Positions 33,433 to 43,193 are shown, counted from the first letter of the stretch. The stretch is 56,962 nucleotides of DNA from an uncultured Lactobacillus sp. (GCA_910587695.1 CAJUNC010000016.1:1-56962); one strand, 5' to 3'. A program made the numbers and translations. Notes: generated by a model from the sequence alone, not told the origin.

Positions 33433-34566
33433 GTGAAAATCATCATTGCACCCGATTCTTTCAAAGAAAGTATGACTGCCAGTGAAGTAGCCCAAGCTAT
33501 CTACGCTGGCTTTAGCCCCATCTTTCCCACAGCCACGTATGAGTTGATCCCACTAGCAGATGGGGGTGAAGACTTTGTCGACACGATCTTAAATACCGTT
33601 TCTGGGAAAATTTATACCTATCAAGTAATGGGACCAAGAAAACAAATTGTTACGGCTAAATTAGCCGTGATCGATGCGGGCAAAACTGCACTGCTTGAGA
33701 CTGCAGCAGCTAGTGGACTGCAACTTTGTAACGGCGTAAAAGATCCTCTGACGGCTACTAGCTACGGAACAGGAGAATTACTCAAACATGCCTTAGATCT
33801 CGGTGTAGAGCACATCATCTTAGGTCTTGGAGGGAGTGCGACTAATGATGGTGGTGCTGGCTTACTTCAAGCCTTAGGAGCTAAGCTTTATGATCGCTCT
33901 CACTATGAATTGCCTCTAGGCGGTATACATCTACAAGCACTTAAAAAAATAGACATCAGCACTTTAGATCCGCGCTTACAAACAACTAAGATCACGCTTG
34001 CTAGTGATGTAGCTTCACCTTTCATTGGACCTAATGGAGCTAGTGTGGTCTTTGGTCCACAAAAAGGGGCCTCCCCTAACGATGTGATCCAACTTGAACG
34101 AGCCTTGACTAATTTTTCACAAGTTATCAAAGCCACTTGTGGTCAAGATATCGCCACTACTCCTGGTGCAGGTGCAGCTGGCGGGATCGGTGGGGCATTG
34201 CTTGCTTTCACTAACGCTACCTTAACTTCGGGTATTAAACTAGCGATCTCTTTGACTGACCTTAAGCAAAAAGCTACCGCAGTCGATATTTTGTTGACCG
34301 GCGAAGGCAGTTTAGATAAACAAACAAAATTGGGAAAGACTCCCCTTGGGGTTTTGCGCGCTGTTAGATCCGTTTCACCTGACTGCACAGTGATCGGCTT
34401 AGCTGGTAAGATCGAGGCTGTTGACGAGCTACATCAACTAGGTTTTGACGCTGTCTTTTCATGTACTCCTGGTGTTATCAGCTTGGACCAGGCTTTAAAA
34501 TTAGGTCCAAAGCATTTGACACAAACGGCAAATGAAGTGGCGCATTTATTGCAAAAATTCATTTAG
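33433..34566 (+). CDS. glxK: Glycerate kinase
   Basis: A 377-residue enzyme of glycerate kinase type 1. It opens MKIIIAPDSFKESMTASEVA, has PLADGGEDFVDTI, LGLGGSATNDGGAGLLQALGA and DILLTGEGSLDKQT, all family hallmarks. It phosphorylates glycerate for entry into lower glycolysis. The start is GTG, ten bases after GAGG. It stands alone between argGH and ispE. Confidence 0.92.
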   Translation: MKIIIAPDSFKESMTASEVAQAIYAGFSPIFPTATYELIPLADGGEDFVDTILNTVSGKIYTYQVMGPRKQIVTAKLAVIDAGKTALLETAAASGLQLCNGVKDPLTATSYGTGELLKHALDLGVEHIILGLGGSATNDGGAGLLQALGAKLYDRSHYELPLGGIHLQALKKIDISTLDPRLQTTKITLASDVASPFIGPNGASVVFGPQKGASPNDVIQLERALTNFSQVIKATCGQDIATTPGAGAAGGIGGALLAFTNATLTSGIKLAISLTDLKQKATAVDILLTGEGSLDKQTKLGKTPLGVLRAVRSVSPDCTVIGLAGKIEAVDELHQLGFDAVFSCTPGVISLDQALKLGPKHLTQTANEVAHLLQKFI

Positions 34567-34643
34567 CGTGTTTGACTCTTTTAAAATAGCGCGTAGTTCA
34601 GTATAATTAAACTAATAATTTCAATGATAGACAGGTGAATCAA

Positions 34644-35519
34644 ATGGAGATATCGGAGAAAGCTCCGGCTAAATTGAACTTCAGCTTAGATACCCCATTT
34701 CGTCATCAAAACGGTGAGCCAGAATGGAAAATGGTAATGATCGCAGTTGATTTAGCCGATTACGTACACATCCAGACCCTTCCTAACTCGCATAAGATAA
34801 CCGTCTCGACTGACTCTGGTTTTTTACCAAGTGATCAACGAAACTTAGCCTATCAAGCTGCTAAGATGTTGCGCGATAAATACCAGATCCAAGAAGGCGT
34901 AGCGATCACGATCGATAAAAACATCCCCGTGGCTGCAGGTATGGGTGGTGGGTCTTCGGATGCCGCTGCCGTCCTACGTGGCTTAAACAAGTTATGGAAA
35001 CTTGGGCTCTCACGTAAAGAGCTTGCTAAAATTGGGCTAGAGATCGATTCAGATGTTCCGTTTTGCATCTACAGCGAACCAGCTCTTGTGACTGGTAAAG
35101 GCGAGATCGTGACCCCGATCGGTCCTTTACCCCCATTGAAGATCATCATCGCTAAACCACGCGACAGTGTCTCAACACCTAGCATCTTACGAAAGATCAA
35201 TTATGATAAGATCAAACACCAAGATGTCGATGCTGTCGTTTGTGCGATCAAGGCACAAGATTATACAACGATGGTCACTAAGATGGGAAATACCCTGGAA
35301 CCGATCACTGCTGGCCGCCACCCTGAGATCTTGAAGATCAAAGAAAAAATGCTCCAATTTGGCTGCGATGCAGCCCAAATGAGTGGTAGTGGGCCAACAG
35401 TTTTTGGGATCTGTCAAAAAGCTTCACGAGCTCAACACATCTATAATAGTTTACGTGGTTTCTGTAAGGAAGTTTACATCGTTAGTCCTTATACATTAGA
35501 CCAGCAAGCTTGTTTTTAA
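34644..35519 (+). CDS. ispE: 4-diphosphocytidyl-2-C-methyl-D-erythritol kinase homologue
   Basis: A 291-residue GHMP kinase with KAPAKLNFSLDTPFRH at the start, PVAAGMGGGSSDAAAVLRGLNKLW (ATP loop) and MSGSGPTVFGICQ at the C-terminus. IspE belongs to the MEP isoprenoid pathway, yet this window also encodes mevalonate-pathway HMG-CoA reductase. Many lactobacilli keep ispE without the other MEP genes, so its substrate here may differ (inference). AGGTG six bases before ATG 34644 sets the start. In B. subtilis ispE directly precedes purR on the same strand; here it is on the opposite strand with argGH and glxK between. Confidence 0.93.
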   Translation: MEISEKAPAKLNFSLDTPFRHQNGEPEWKMVMIAVDLADYVHIQTLPNSHKITVSTDSGFLPSDQRNLAYQAAKMLRDKYQIQEGVAITIDKNIPVAAGMGGGSSDAAAVLRGLNKLWKLGLSRKELAKIGLEIDSDVPFCIYSEPALVTGKGEIVTPIGPLPPLKIIIAKPRDSVSTPSILRKINYDKIKHQDVDAVVCAIKAQDYTTMVTKMGNTLEPITAGRHPEILKIKEKMLQFGCDAAQMSGSGPTVFGICQKASRAQHIYNSLRGFCKEVYIVSPYTLDQQACF

Positions 35520-35520
35520 A

Positions 35521-35580
35521 AAAACTAAGACCAGATAAAGTCCTTAACTGTTTAAGAACTCTATCTGGTCTTAGTTTTTT
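35521..35580 (+). terminator. ispE terminator
   Basis: AAAACTAAGACCAGATA and TATCTGGTCTTAGTTTT form a perfect 17-bp stem with further pairing in the loop, followed by TT. Confidence 0.9.
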
Positions 35581-35980
35581 GGCTCTATACGGATCAACAA
35601 TAGTAATTGACGATACCTAGGAAATAGTTACTTTTGTTTTGTACTGTAGCCATGATAACTAGTAGCTAAAGTGACGAAGATACAGAACCAAAGAATTTTA
35701 TTATCGGTAAAAAAAATCGGCAAAAGTGTCAAAAAGATACAAAACCAGCTAAGTTTTTCTTTCATTTATTTTACCTACCTTTCATATGTAACTCCATTTA
35801 CTCATAAAAAACTAATTACATAATAACAAAAAAACATTGATCTATAAAGTAAAACTGCTAAACTAAGAATTATCCAGTTTAGGAGTTTTGATCGCCATCT
35901 AAGACATTTTCATTTCAAATCTAAAATTTTTTATTATAAGAAAGTGAACGTTTTTAGCTAAACTCTGTAAGAGCCCGTTT
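35581..35980. other. Intergenic region with one hidden small ORF
   Basis: It holds the 45-residue membrane peptide gene (35628-35765). The rest, 35766-35980, is AT-rich with no other ORF I can support. Confidence 0.6.
35628..35765 (-). CDS. Hidden 45-residue two-helix membrane peptide
   Basis: A 46-codon frame starting MKEKLSWFCIF, with two hydrophobic segments (about 6-19 and 23-36) separated by TDNK, and ending GYSTKQK. GAAAGGTAGGT lies upstream of the ATG. Both helices contain a WFCIF motif, suggesting an internal repeat. I do not recognise it. It could be an orphan small membrane protein, an immunity-type peptide or a toxin-like peptide; nothing adjacent decides. Confidence 0.6.
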   Translation of the reverse strand: MKEKLSWFCIFLTLLPIFFTDNKILWFCIFVTLATSYHGYSTKQK

Positions 35981-36844
35981 TTAATGATGCCACGCAAGCG
36001 GACGGTTATTCCACAAGATCTTATCCATCGTATCTAAAACTTTAACACTTTGATGAAGGTCCGTATGATCTGTATTGGTATAAACGGCTTGATAATATTT
36101 AGACCAATTAGGATGAATGATATTTTTCAAAAATAGTGACTGGACATTTGGCACCGAACCATCAGTTTTTTCACCATCGACCGATCCCATCAAATTATAA
36201 AAATCGATACTAGCTAGTGGATCAAATTCTTTAAATTTCTTCAATAAACGCTGATAATTTTTATCGGTCGAGGCTTTGGCTTGAGCCTTGGCATAGCTCG
36301 TATTCTCATCTACACTTTCCTCGATCGGTGTTCCCAACAAGATCACCTTAGGAAAAGCGATCTCTTTTTGTAACGAACTCGAATCTGCCAAAGCGTGTAC
36401 CAAAGCACTACCACCCCATGAATGTGCGATCACATTGAGTTTATCGACATGATGATCGCGGTGCAAGAGCGTAAGTACCTGTTGCAACCACTTTGTCTGC
36501 GGTCGGTAATCTTTTGTATAATTCCAATCAAAGATCAATTGGATCAAAGCATTTTTCTTATTGGCTACACTACCTTGGACCTTGATCTTACCCGTTGGAG
36601 TCACATGGATCGTCATTGTCTTTTGTGCGATATTTTCTTTTTGGTAGTATTTGATCAATTTACTGTAAGTCCAACCATTTCCCCCCCAACCAGGAACTAA
36701 CAGCGTTGGAACATCGCTATACGCAATATCTGAACGCAATTGTTTTGTACGTAGCGCTTCTCCAGGAGTTCCACGTAAGAGCCATAATTGGAGGCAGATC
36801 AGCCCTACTAAAACACTTCCTAAAATCACCCACCATTTTTTCAA
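35981..36844 (-). CDS. Alpha/beta hydrolase, DUF915 type
   Basis: A 287-residue protein with one N-terminal membrane segment (VILGSVLVGLICLQLWLL), so it is extracytoplasmic and probably tethered. The hydrolase core has LLVPGWGGNGWTYSKLI, the nucleophile elbow AHSWGGSALVHALA and a late NTDHTDLHQS that supplies the catalytic His. This matches the DUF915 hydrolases common in lactobacilli. The substrate, an ester or lipid, is unknown. Monocistronic. Confidence 0.83.
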   Translation of the reverse strand: MKKWWVILGSVLVGLICLQLWLLRGTPGEALRTKQLRSDIAYSDVPTLLVPGWGGNGWTYSKLIKYYQKENIAQKTMTIHVTPTGKIKVQGSVANKKNALIQLIFDWNYTKDYRPQTKWLQQVLTLLHRDHHVDKLNVIAHSWGGSALVHALADSSSLQKEIAFPKVILLGTPIEESVDENTSYAKAQAKASTDKNYQRLLKKFKEFDPLASIDFYNLMGSVDGEKTDGSVPNVQSLFLKNIIHPNWSKYYQAVYTNTDHTDLHQSVKVLDTMDKILWNNRPLAWHH

Positions 36845-36957
36845 GACTGTGCTCGCCTTCTTTCTACTAGTGCATAAATTATAGTCCTTTTTGCTGATTT
36901 ATGCATCCGTTTTGACTTCATTTTTTTATTTAATAAATTTGATGATCAGATCAGTTC

Positions 36958-37004
36958 AAAAAAATAAAGATCCCACTATGTAAAATCATAGAGAGATCTT
37001 TATT
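36958..37004 (-). terminator. lplA/pdh operon terminator
   Basis: Minus strand AATAAAGATC with CTATG pairs with CATAG and GATCTTTATT and is followed by a run of T residues. Confidence 0.85.
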
Positions 37005-37020
37005 AAAAATTCTTATAGCC

Positions 37021-38040
37021 TTATTTTTGTACTGCTAGTAACTCTACTATTTCTTCAGTGGGAATACCAGCAAAATATTGAGCAAGATCTACCTTAGCTA
37101 GAGTTTGACGAATTTCTGCTGGAGCGTATTTTACACCAGCCAAGAGCACTTCTACTTCACTGACATCCTTTTTACCAAAGAAATCACCGTAGATCTTGAC
37201 CGAAGTGATCACGCCATTATCGATCAAGAAACGCGCATCGATCGTTCCACCGGTAAATCGATGTCTTCTTTGAACTGTAAACTCTGGAGAACGTCCATAG
37301 ACCCAATCCCAATTTTTATACAGCTCGCCTTCGATCTTAGCGATCTCAGCTTTATCCATCTCATCTAGATGATATTCGAATTTTTGGGCTTGCTCTAATG
37401 AATCTACTTGCCAGATCTTTTTGATCAATTCATCTCGGAAGGCGAAGGTATCTAGTGTTTGATACTGTTTATCCAAATACGGTTTGATATTGGTCACGTG
37501 TGAACGAACTGACTTAACACCCTTTGATTCGATCTTATCTTTAGGTACACGCAACGCATTTTCGACAGCACTCGTATCCACATCAAACATCAACGTCCCA
37601 TGTGAAAAAGTCTTGTCACCCTTTGTATACATCGCATTACCAGAAAATTTCTTACCTTCGATCACGATGTCATTACGCCCTGTCACCTCAGCTTTGGTAG
37701 CTCCCATCTCATGCAATGCTTTGACGATTGGCTGGACCAATGTCTTAAAATCACCAAATTTTTGATCTTTAGCTGGTACGACAAAGCTAAAACACATGTT
37801 ACCTAGATCTTGATACATCGCACCACCACCGGAAAGACGACGAGTGATCGTGATCTTGTTATCTTCACAATATTTCTGATTGATCTCTTCCATCGTATTT
37901 TGATTTCGACCCACGATGATACATGGCTTTTCGATATAAAACAGCATAAATGGTGCTTCCAATTTACCACTGTTCATCAAGTACTGTTCTGTTGCTAAGT
38001 TAGTTCTGATATCATCAGTTTGCATTACTAGATACTGCAT
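37021..38040 (-). CDS. lplA: Lipoate-protein ligase A
   Basis: A 339-residue enzyme that activates free lipoate with ATP and attaches it to a lipoyl-domain lysine. It has EKPCIIVGRNQNTMEEIN, TRRLSGGGAMYQDLGNMCFSF and GKKFSGNAMY, all signature segments, plus the C-terminal accessory domain. It is the last gene of the pdhABCD unit, 25 bases after pdhD, so it supplies the cofactor for PdhC directly. Confidence 0.95.
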   Translation of the reverse strand: MQYLVMQTDDIRTNLATEQYLMNSGKLEAPFMLFYIEKPCIIVGRNQNTMEEINQKYCEDNKITITRRLSGGGAMYQDLGNMCFSFVVPAKDQKFGDFKTLVQPIVKALHEMGATKAEVTGRNDIVIEGKKFSGNAMYTKGDKTFSHGTLMFDVDTSAVENALRVPKDKIESKGVKSVRSHVTNIKPYLDKQYQTLDTFAFRDELIKKIWQVDSLEQAQKFEYHLDEMDKAEIAKIEGELYKNWDWVYGRSPEFTVQRRHRFTGGTIDARFLIDNGVITSVKIYGDFFGKKDVSEVEVLLAGVKYAPAEIRQTLAKVDLAQYFAGIPTEEIVELLAVQK

Positions 38041-38065
38041 TCTTCATCCCTCATTTGCCTAAAAA

Positions 38066-39472
38066 TTAAATATTAGTTGGAAAACCAAGTGCCACGTCAG
38101 CAGCATCCATCACAGCTTCACCTAATGATGGGTGTGGGTGAACTGTTAAGCCGATATCTTCAGTCGTTGCTCCCATTTCGATCGCCAAAGTCAATTCGTT
38201 GATCAAGTCACTGGCATGGGCCCCAACGATCTGAGCACCTAGCAAGATATCTGTTTCTTCTTCGAAAACTAAACGAATAAAACCATCAGTCTTACCCATT
38301 GAGATCGCACGCCCATTAGCGGCAAATGGGAATTGGGCCTTTTTAGCCTTAAAGCCTTTTTCTTTAGCTTCGGCTAGGGTCAACCCAGTCGTTGCGATCG
38401 AAGTATCCGTATAACAAACTGCTGGCATCGCACGATAATCGACCGTTGTCTTCATGCCAGCGATCGCTTCAGCAGCTACTTTACCTTCATAACTAGCTTT
38501 ATGAGCCAAGGCAAAACCAGCCACGATATCACCGATCGCATAGATATGTGAGATATTTGTGCGACTTTGTGCATCAACTGGGATCAAACCACGATCATCG
38601 ATCTTGACGCCGGCTTGTTCTAAGCCCATATCAGCTGTATTTGGACGACGACCGACCGAAACGATCACATAATCAGCCGTGATCTCTTGAGCTTTACCAT
38701 CGATCTCAAAGGTGACCTTGACATTATCATCTGTTTGCTCAGCGTTTTTAGCCAAAGCATTGGTGTAGATATCTACACCTTGTTTGCTAAAGTGATGTTC
38801 GACCACTTTAACAAGATCTTTTTCATAGTTAGCTAAGATCATCGGACCACCTTCAAGGATCGTTACATGTGAACCTAAGTTGGCATATGCCGAAGCTAAT
38901 TCACACCCAATATAACCGCCACCAACGACGACTAATTCTTTTGGAACTTCACGTAAATTGAGTGCACCCGTTGAATCTAAGACACGACCTTTGAACTTAA
39001 AGTTAGGGATCTCGATCGGATGACTTCCTGTGGCTATGATCAAATTATTGAAACTATATGTTTGGGCATGGCCTTCCTTATCGATCACGCGTAATTCATG
39101 GTCATCTTTCAAGAAGGCATCGCCCCAAACAACATCGATCTGATGCTTTTTAAATAGCGATGCGACCCCACCCGTGAGTTTAGAAACAACACTATTTTTC
39201 CACTCGATCGTTTTATTGAAATCAAGTTTAGCTGCTGTTACTTGGAGTCCCATGTCTTGGGAGTGCATTGCGTATTGGTAGTGGTGAGCTGCTTCGATCA
39301 ATGCCTTCGATGGGATACATCCTACATTCAAGCAGACACCACCGATAAATTCACGTTCGATCACAGTTACCTTTTGGCCTAATTCGGCTGCGTGGATCGC
39401 AGCTACATACCCACCAGGGCCCGCACCGATCACGACTGTATCTAATTCAATTGAAAAATCTCCAACTACCAT
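38066..39472 (-). CDS. pdhD: Dihydrolipoamide dehydrogenase (E3)
   Basis: A 468-residue flavoprotein. It has the FAD motif VVIGAGPGGYVAAIHAAELG, the redox disulphide GGVCLNVGCIPSKALIEA, the NAD motif VVVGGGYIGCELASAYANLG and the C-terminal HPHPSLGEAV with the catalytic His. It reoxidises the lipoyl group of PdhC. It starts five bases after pdhC. Confidence 0.97.
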   Translation of the reverse strand: MVVGDFSIELDTVVIGAGPGGYVAAIHAAELGQKVTVIEREFIGGVCLNVGCIPSKALIEAAHHYQYAMHSQDMGLQVTAAKLDFNKTIEWKNSVVSKLTGGVASLFKKHQIDVVWGDAFLKDDHELRVIDKEGHAQTYSFNNLIIATGSHPIEIPNFKFKGRVLDSTGALNLREVPKELVVVGGGYIGCELASAYANLGSHVTILEGGPMILANYEKDLVKVVEHHFSKQGVDIYTNALAKNAEQTDDNVKVTFEIDGKAQEITADYVIVSVGRRPNTADMGLEQAGVKIDDRGLIPVDAQSRTNISHIYAIGDIVAGFALAHKASYEGKVAAEAIAGMKTTVDYRAMPAVCYTDTSIATTGLTLAEAKEKGFKAKKAQFPFAANGRAISMGKTDGFIRLVFEEETDILLGAQIVGAHASDLINELTLAIEMGATTEDIGLTVHPHPSLGEAVMDAADVALGFPTNI

Positions 39473-39477
39473 CTAGC

Positions 39478-40752
39478 TCATCCTTCCATTAATAACAATT
39501 CTGGGTCTGCCAATAATTCTTTGAGTCGGTTGACTGCTTTTTGGGCTGTCGCACCATCGATCACACGATGATCAAAAGCCAATGATAACTTCAAGACACG
39601 TGCGATCTGAACTTCATCATCCACCACAACAGCTTCTTTAGTGATCTTACCCATACCTAAGATCGCAACTTCAGGCCAATTGATGATCGGTGTAAAGAAC
39701 CCTCCACCGACCGAACCAATATTGGTGATCGACATGCCAGTATGATCCATATCATCACGTGATAATTTATTTTCTTTAGCTTTGGCTGTATTTTCCGAGA
39801 TCTGTTTTGCGATCCCAAACAGGCTCAAGGAATCAGCATGTTTTACATTTGGAACAAAGAGCCCATGGTCCGTATCAGTCGCGATACCTACATTGACATA
39901 ATCTTTATAAGCGATCGTTTGATCTTGCATATTGACCGAACTGTTGAAGATCGGAAATTCTTTCATGATCACGGCTAAAGCTTTGACCATATAAGCCATA
40001 AAGGTCAATTTGACACCACGCGTTGCTGCCAATTCCTTATACTTCTTACGATGATCCCAAAGTTTATCCACGACAACTTCATCAAAGACATGTACATGTG
40101 GGATCTGTGAAACTGAACGTACCATTGCATTAGCAGTTGCTTTTCTGATCGGCGACATCTTTTCAACTGTTTCAGGCCATTTTGCACTTGCACTAGCTGG
40201 TAAAGCAACAACTGGTTCTTTTGTTTTAGCTTCTGATGTTGTTACTGGTGTATCTTGTGGTAGACTCAAAGCTTGTTTGATATCAGCTTTAGTTACTTGT
40301 CCATGGCGTCCAGTACCCTTGATCTTAGCCAGATCGACCCCATTTTCACGTGCAAATTTGCGCACTGATGGCATCGCTAAAACTGGCAAGGAATGATCTT
40401 GAACAGATACTTCAACAGGAGCTTCATTTGTTTGTTTTGCGTCCGTTTTTACCGCTGGTTGAGCTGGTTCTTCTACTTTAGCTACACTAGCATCAACATT
40501 GCCTAAGCCTTCAGCGACTTCTAGCTCGACTAAAACATCACCAACTTCAGCCGTTTCACCTTCTGAAACCACGATCGCAGTTACTTTTCCGGCTACAGGG
40601 CTAGGAATTTCTTCGACGGATTTATCATTTTCGATTTGAACTAGATCATCATCTTCTTTGATCGTATCGCCGACTTTAACGTGCCATTCACCGATCACAC
40701 CTTCAGCGATCCCCTCTCCAATATCTGGGAGTTTAAATTGATATTTACTCAT
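39478..40752 (-). CDS. pdhC: Dihydrolipoamide acetyltransferase (E2)
   Basis: A 424-residue protein. It has one N-terminal lipoyl domain (lipoylated Lys in IENDKSVEEIPSP), an Ala/Pro-rich linker, the peripheral subunit-binding domain (MPSVRKFARENGVDL, GTGRHGQVTKADI) and the acyltransferase core ending LSLAFDHRVIDGATAQ. It forms the core of the pyruvate dehydrogenase complex. A single lipoyl domain is common in Firmicutes. Confidence 0.96.
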   Translation of the reverse strand: MSKYQFKLPDIGEGIAEGVIGEWHVKVGDTIKEDDDLVQIENDKSVEEIPSPVAGKVTAIVVSEGETAEVGDVLVELEVAEGLGNVDASVAKVEEPAQPAVKTDAKQTNEAPVEVSVQDHSLPVLAMPSVRKFARENGVDLAKIKGTGRHGQVTKADIKQALSLPQDTPVTTSEAKTKEPVVALPASASAKWPETVEKMSPIRKATANAMVRSVSQIPHVHVFDEVVVDKLWDHRKKYKELAATRGVKLTFMAYMVKALAVIMKEFPIFNSSVNMQDQTIAYKDYVNVGIATDTDHGLFVPNVKHADSLSLFGIAKQISENTAKAKENKLSRDDMDHTGMSITNIGSVGGGFFTPIINWPEVAILGMGKITKEAVVVDDEVQIARVLKLSLAFDHRVIDGATAQKAVNRLKELLADPELLLMEG

Positions 40753-40767
40753 AGATCTTCACCTTTC

Positions 40768-41745
40768 CTAGAAATTGACCGTTTCTTTTACTTTTTCAAT
40801 GATATCTTGTTTATTTGGTAACCAGATCGTTTCAGCATCGCTAAATGGATATGGTGTATCCGGTGCATCGACCCGAGCGATCGGTGCTTCTAATGATAAA
40901 ATACCTTTTTCGGCGATCAAAGCTGCTACTTGAGAATTGATCCCTGCTTGACGTTGTGCTTCTTGGACCAAAACAACTCGTCCAGTGCGTTTGACTGACT
41001 CTAAGATCGTTTCTTCATCCAATGGTGAAACTGTACGCAGATCAACGACTTCTGCTTCGATACCTTCTTTAGCTAATTCATCAGCAGCCCGTAAACTTTC
41101 ATGGACCATATAACCGTAGGAAATGATCGTTACATCTTTACCTTCACGCTTGACCGCAGCTTTATCTAAGGCTACGGTGTAGGATTCATCTGGAACTTCT
41201 TGTTTGAAAGAGCGGTATAATTTCATATGCTCTAAGAAAACGACTGGATCATCTGAGCGGATCGCTGCCGTCAATAAGCCCTTGGCATCGTATGGATCAC
41301 TTGGAATAACTACCTTTAACCCAGGCGTTTGTGCCATCAGACCTTCCAAACTATCAGAGTGTAGTTCTGGCGTATGGACCCCACCACCAAACGGCGCTCT
41401 GATAGTCACTGGCATTTTACGGGTACCACCTAAACGGAACCGTGTCCGAGCGATCTGAGCTGCGATCTCATCCATAACTTCAAAGACAAAACCAAAGAAT
41501 TGGATCTCAGGAACAGGGCGAAAACCTGTCAAGGCTAACCCAACTGCTAGACCACCGATCCCCGATTCAGCTAAGGGCGTATCAAAGACTTGATCTTCAC
41601 CGACTTTTTCTTGTAAACCATCAGTAGCGCGAAAAACACCACCATTTCGACCAACGTCTTCACCAAATACCAAAACATTTTTATCGCGTTTCAATTCATC
41701 TTCCAAAGCTTGTGTAATTGCTTTGATCATCGTTGTTTTAGCCAT
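40768..41745 (-). CDS. pdhB: Pyruvate dehydrogenase E1 beta subunit
   Basis: A 325-residue subunit with MAKTTMIKAITQALEDELKR, VFGEDVGRNGGVFRAT, DTPLAESGIGGLAVGLA and the C-terminal transketolase-type domain (VDLRTVSPLDEETI). Its ATG overlaps the pdhA stop by one base, giving translational coupling and equal subunit output. Confidence 0.96.
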   Translation of the reverse strand: MAKTTMIKAITQALEDELKRDKNVLVFGEDVGRNGGVFRATDGLQEKVGEDQVFDTPLAESGIGGLAVGLALTGFRPVPEIQFFGFVFEVMDEIAAQIARTRFRLGGTRKMPVTIRAPFGGGVHTPELHSDSLEGLMAQTPGLKVVIPSDPYDAKGLLTAAIRSDDPVVFLEHMKLYRSFKQEVPDESYTVALDKAAVKREGKDVTIISYGYMVHESLRAADELAKEGIEAEVVDLRTVSPLDEETILESVKRTGRVVLVQEAQRQAGINSQVAALIAEKGILSLEAPIARVDAPDTPYPFSDAETIWLPNKQDIIEKVKETVNF

Positions 41746-42845
41746 TATGCTTCCTCCTTAGCCGCAAATTTTGCAATTTGTTCCTCTAAAGTCGGTGGTG
41801 TTTCTACAAAGACATTTTGAAGATATTCACTCACCTTTTGTTTTGGTGCTTGTTCAGTCTTTTTCATTGCTTCATTGATCTGTTCATTTACTTCTTCAAT
41901 GTAAGCTTCTTCTTGTTCTTCTGACCAGAGACCTTTTTCATCTAAATACGTGCGCAATCTTACCAATGGGTCTTTCTTTTCCCATTCAGCTTCTTCATCA
42001 GCGGTCCGATAACGATGCGGATCATCACCAGAAAGTGTATGTGGACCAAATCGATACGTCAAAGTCTCGATCAAGACTGGCCCATTGCCCTCTACACTGT
42101 ATTTACGTGCCTCGCTCATGACTAAATATACTGCCAAAGCATCCATCCCATCAACTTGGATACCTGGGATCCCAGCAGCTAGACCTTTTTGCGCTAAGGT
42201 TGGAGCCGCAGTTTGAACTGCTCTTGGTACCGAGATCGCATAACCGTTATTTTGCACAACAAAGATCGCAGGTGCTTGATATGCACCTGCAAAGTTGATC
42301 CCTTCGTAAAAATCACCTTGGGAAGTACCACCATCACCAGTATACGTATACGCTACATTCTTAGCGCCTTTTTTCTTGAACCCTAAAGCCACACCAGCAG
42401 CTTGAACGTATTGAGCCCCGATAATGATCTGTGGTGGTAAAGCAGCTAGATCTTCTGGATATTCATTTCCTAAAACATGCCCACGTGACCATAAGAAAGC
42501 CTTTTCCAAAGGTAGCCCATGTAAGACTAATTGAGGAACATCACGATAAGCTGGCAATAAGAAATCTGTCTTTTCCATCGCAAATTCAGATGCGATCTGA
42601 GATGCTTCTTCCCCAGCAGTTGGAGCAAAAAAGCCTAAACGCCCTTGACGATTCAACTTGGTAGAACGTTCGTCTAGTACACGTGACCACAACATTTGTT
42701 TAAACAATTCCACGATCTGTTCATCACTTAGATCTGGGAAAAAGTTTGGATCGATCACTTTACCATTTTCATCCAAAACTTGAAGCGGTTTAATTTCACT
42801 AGGGGAGATCGTCTTTAACGCTTCAAAATCAATTTTTTGTGCCAT
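41745..42845 (-). CDS. pdhA: Pyruvate dehydrogenase E1 alpha subunit
   Basis: A 366-residue thiamine-diphosphate enzyme subunit. It has MLWSRVLDERSTKLNRQGRLG, the ThDP motif TGDGGTSQGDFYEGINFAG to NNGYAIS, and the phosphorylation-loop-like region YRFGPHTLSGDDPHRYR. AAAGGA before ATG 42845 sets the start. It heads the pdhABCD-lplA operon. A strong promoter with a cre-like site at its start point implies carbon catabolite repression. Confidence 0.96.
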   Translation of the reverse strand: MAQKIDFEALKTISPSEIKPLQVLDENGKVIDPNFFPDLSDEQIVELFKQMLWSRVLDERSTKLNRQGRLGFFAPTAGEEASQIASEFAMEKTDFLLPAYRDVPQLVLHGLPLEKAFLWSRGHVLGNEYPEDLAALPPQIIIGAQYVQAAGVALGFKKKGAKNVAYTYTGDGGTSQGDFYEGINFAGAYQAPAIFVVQNNGYAISVPRAVQTAAPTLAQKGLAAGIPGIQVDGMDALAVYLVMSEARKYSVEGNGPVLIETLTYRFGPHTLSGDDPHRYRTADEEAEWEKKDPLVRLRTYLDEKGLWSEEQEEAYIEEVNEQINEAMKKTEQAPKQKVSEYLQNVFVETPPTLEEQIAKFAAKEEA

Positions 42846-42896
42846 TTTAAAACTTCCTTTCTTCAAACATAAGGAATCAATCTTATTTTCAATCTT

Positions 42897-42946
42897 TGTA
42901 CAGCGCTTACATTGTCAATTATAACGTATTGTTCACTAAATGTTAA
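42897..42946 (-). promoter_or_regulatory. pdh promoter and cre-like CcpA site
   Basis: Minus-strand TTAACA (42941-42946), 17 bases, TATAAT (42918-42923). TGTAAGCGCTGTACA (42897-42911) begins at the expected start point; its first ten bases match the cre consensus, with one extra base in the second half. Confidence 0.68.
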
Positions 42947-42982
42947 TTTTGTGCACTCTTTAATTTGTTGTCCGACGCCTTA

Positions 42983-43008
42983 GAAATATTGATTTTGTGC
43001 AATATTTC
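42983..43008. promoter_or_regulatory. Perfect inverted repeat upstream of the pdh promoter
   Basis: GAAATATTG and CAATATTTC are separated by eight bases, about 40 bp upstream of the pdh -35 box. It may be a regulator site. The flanking ATTTTGTGCA also occurs at 42946-42955. Confidence 0.4.
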
Positions 43009-43132
43009 GTGCGTAAACTTTTTTTATCTTGTAGACAATGTTACTTTTATCACAAACATCTAGCTTAAAATATGTTTTAATTTTTTAAATTAAATCACAA
43101 TATTACCAACGTTTTACTCTGGATCGTTTTAT

Positions 43133-43161
43133 TTGTAACTTATAGACATTAGAACTATAAT
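43133..43161 (+). promoter_or_regulatory. Promoter of the 39-residue charged protein
   Basis: TTGTAA (43133-43138), 17-base spacer, TATAAT (43156-43161), 32 bases before the ATG. Confidence 0.7.
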
Positions 43162-43193
43162 ATTTTTGTAGATGTAGAAGGGAAGTTTTATAT

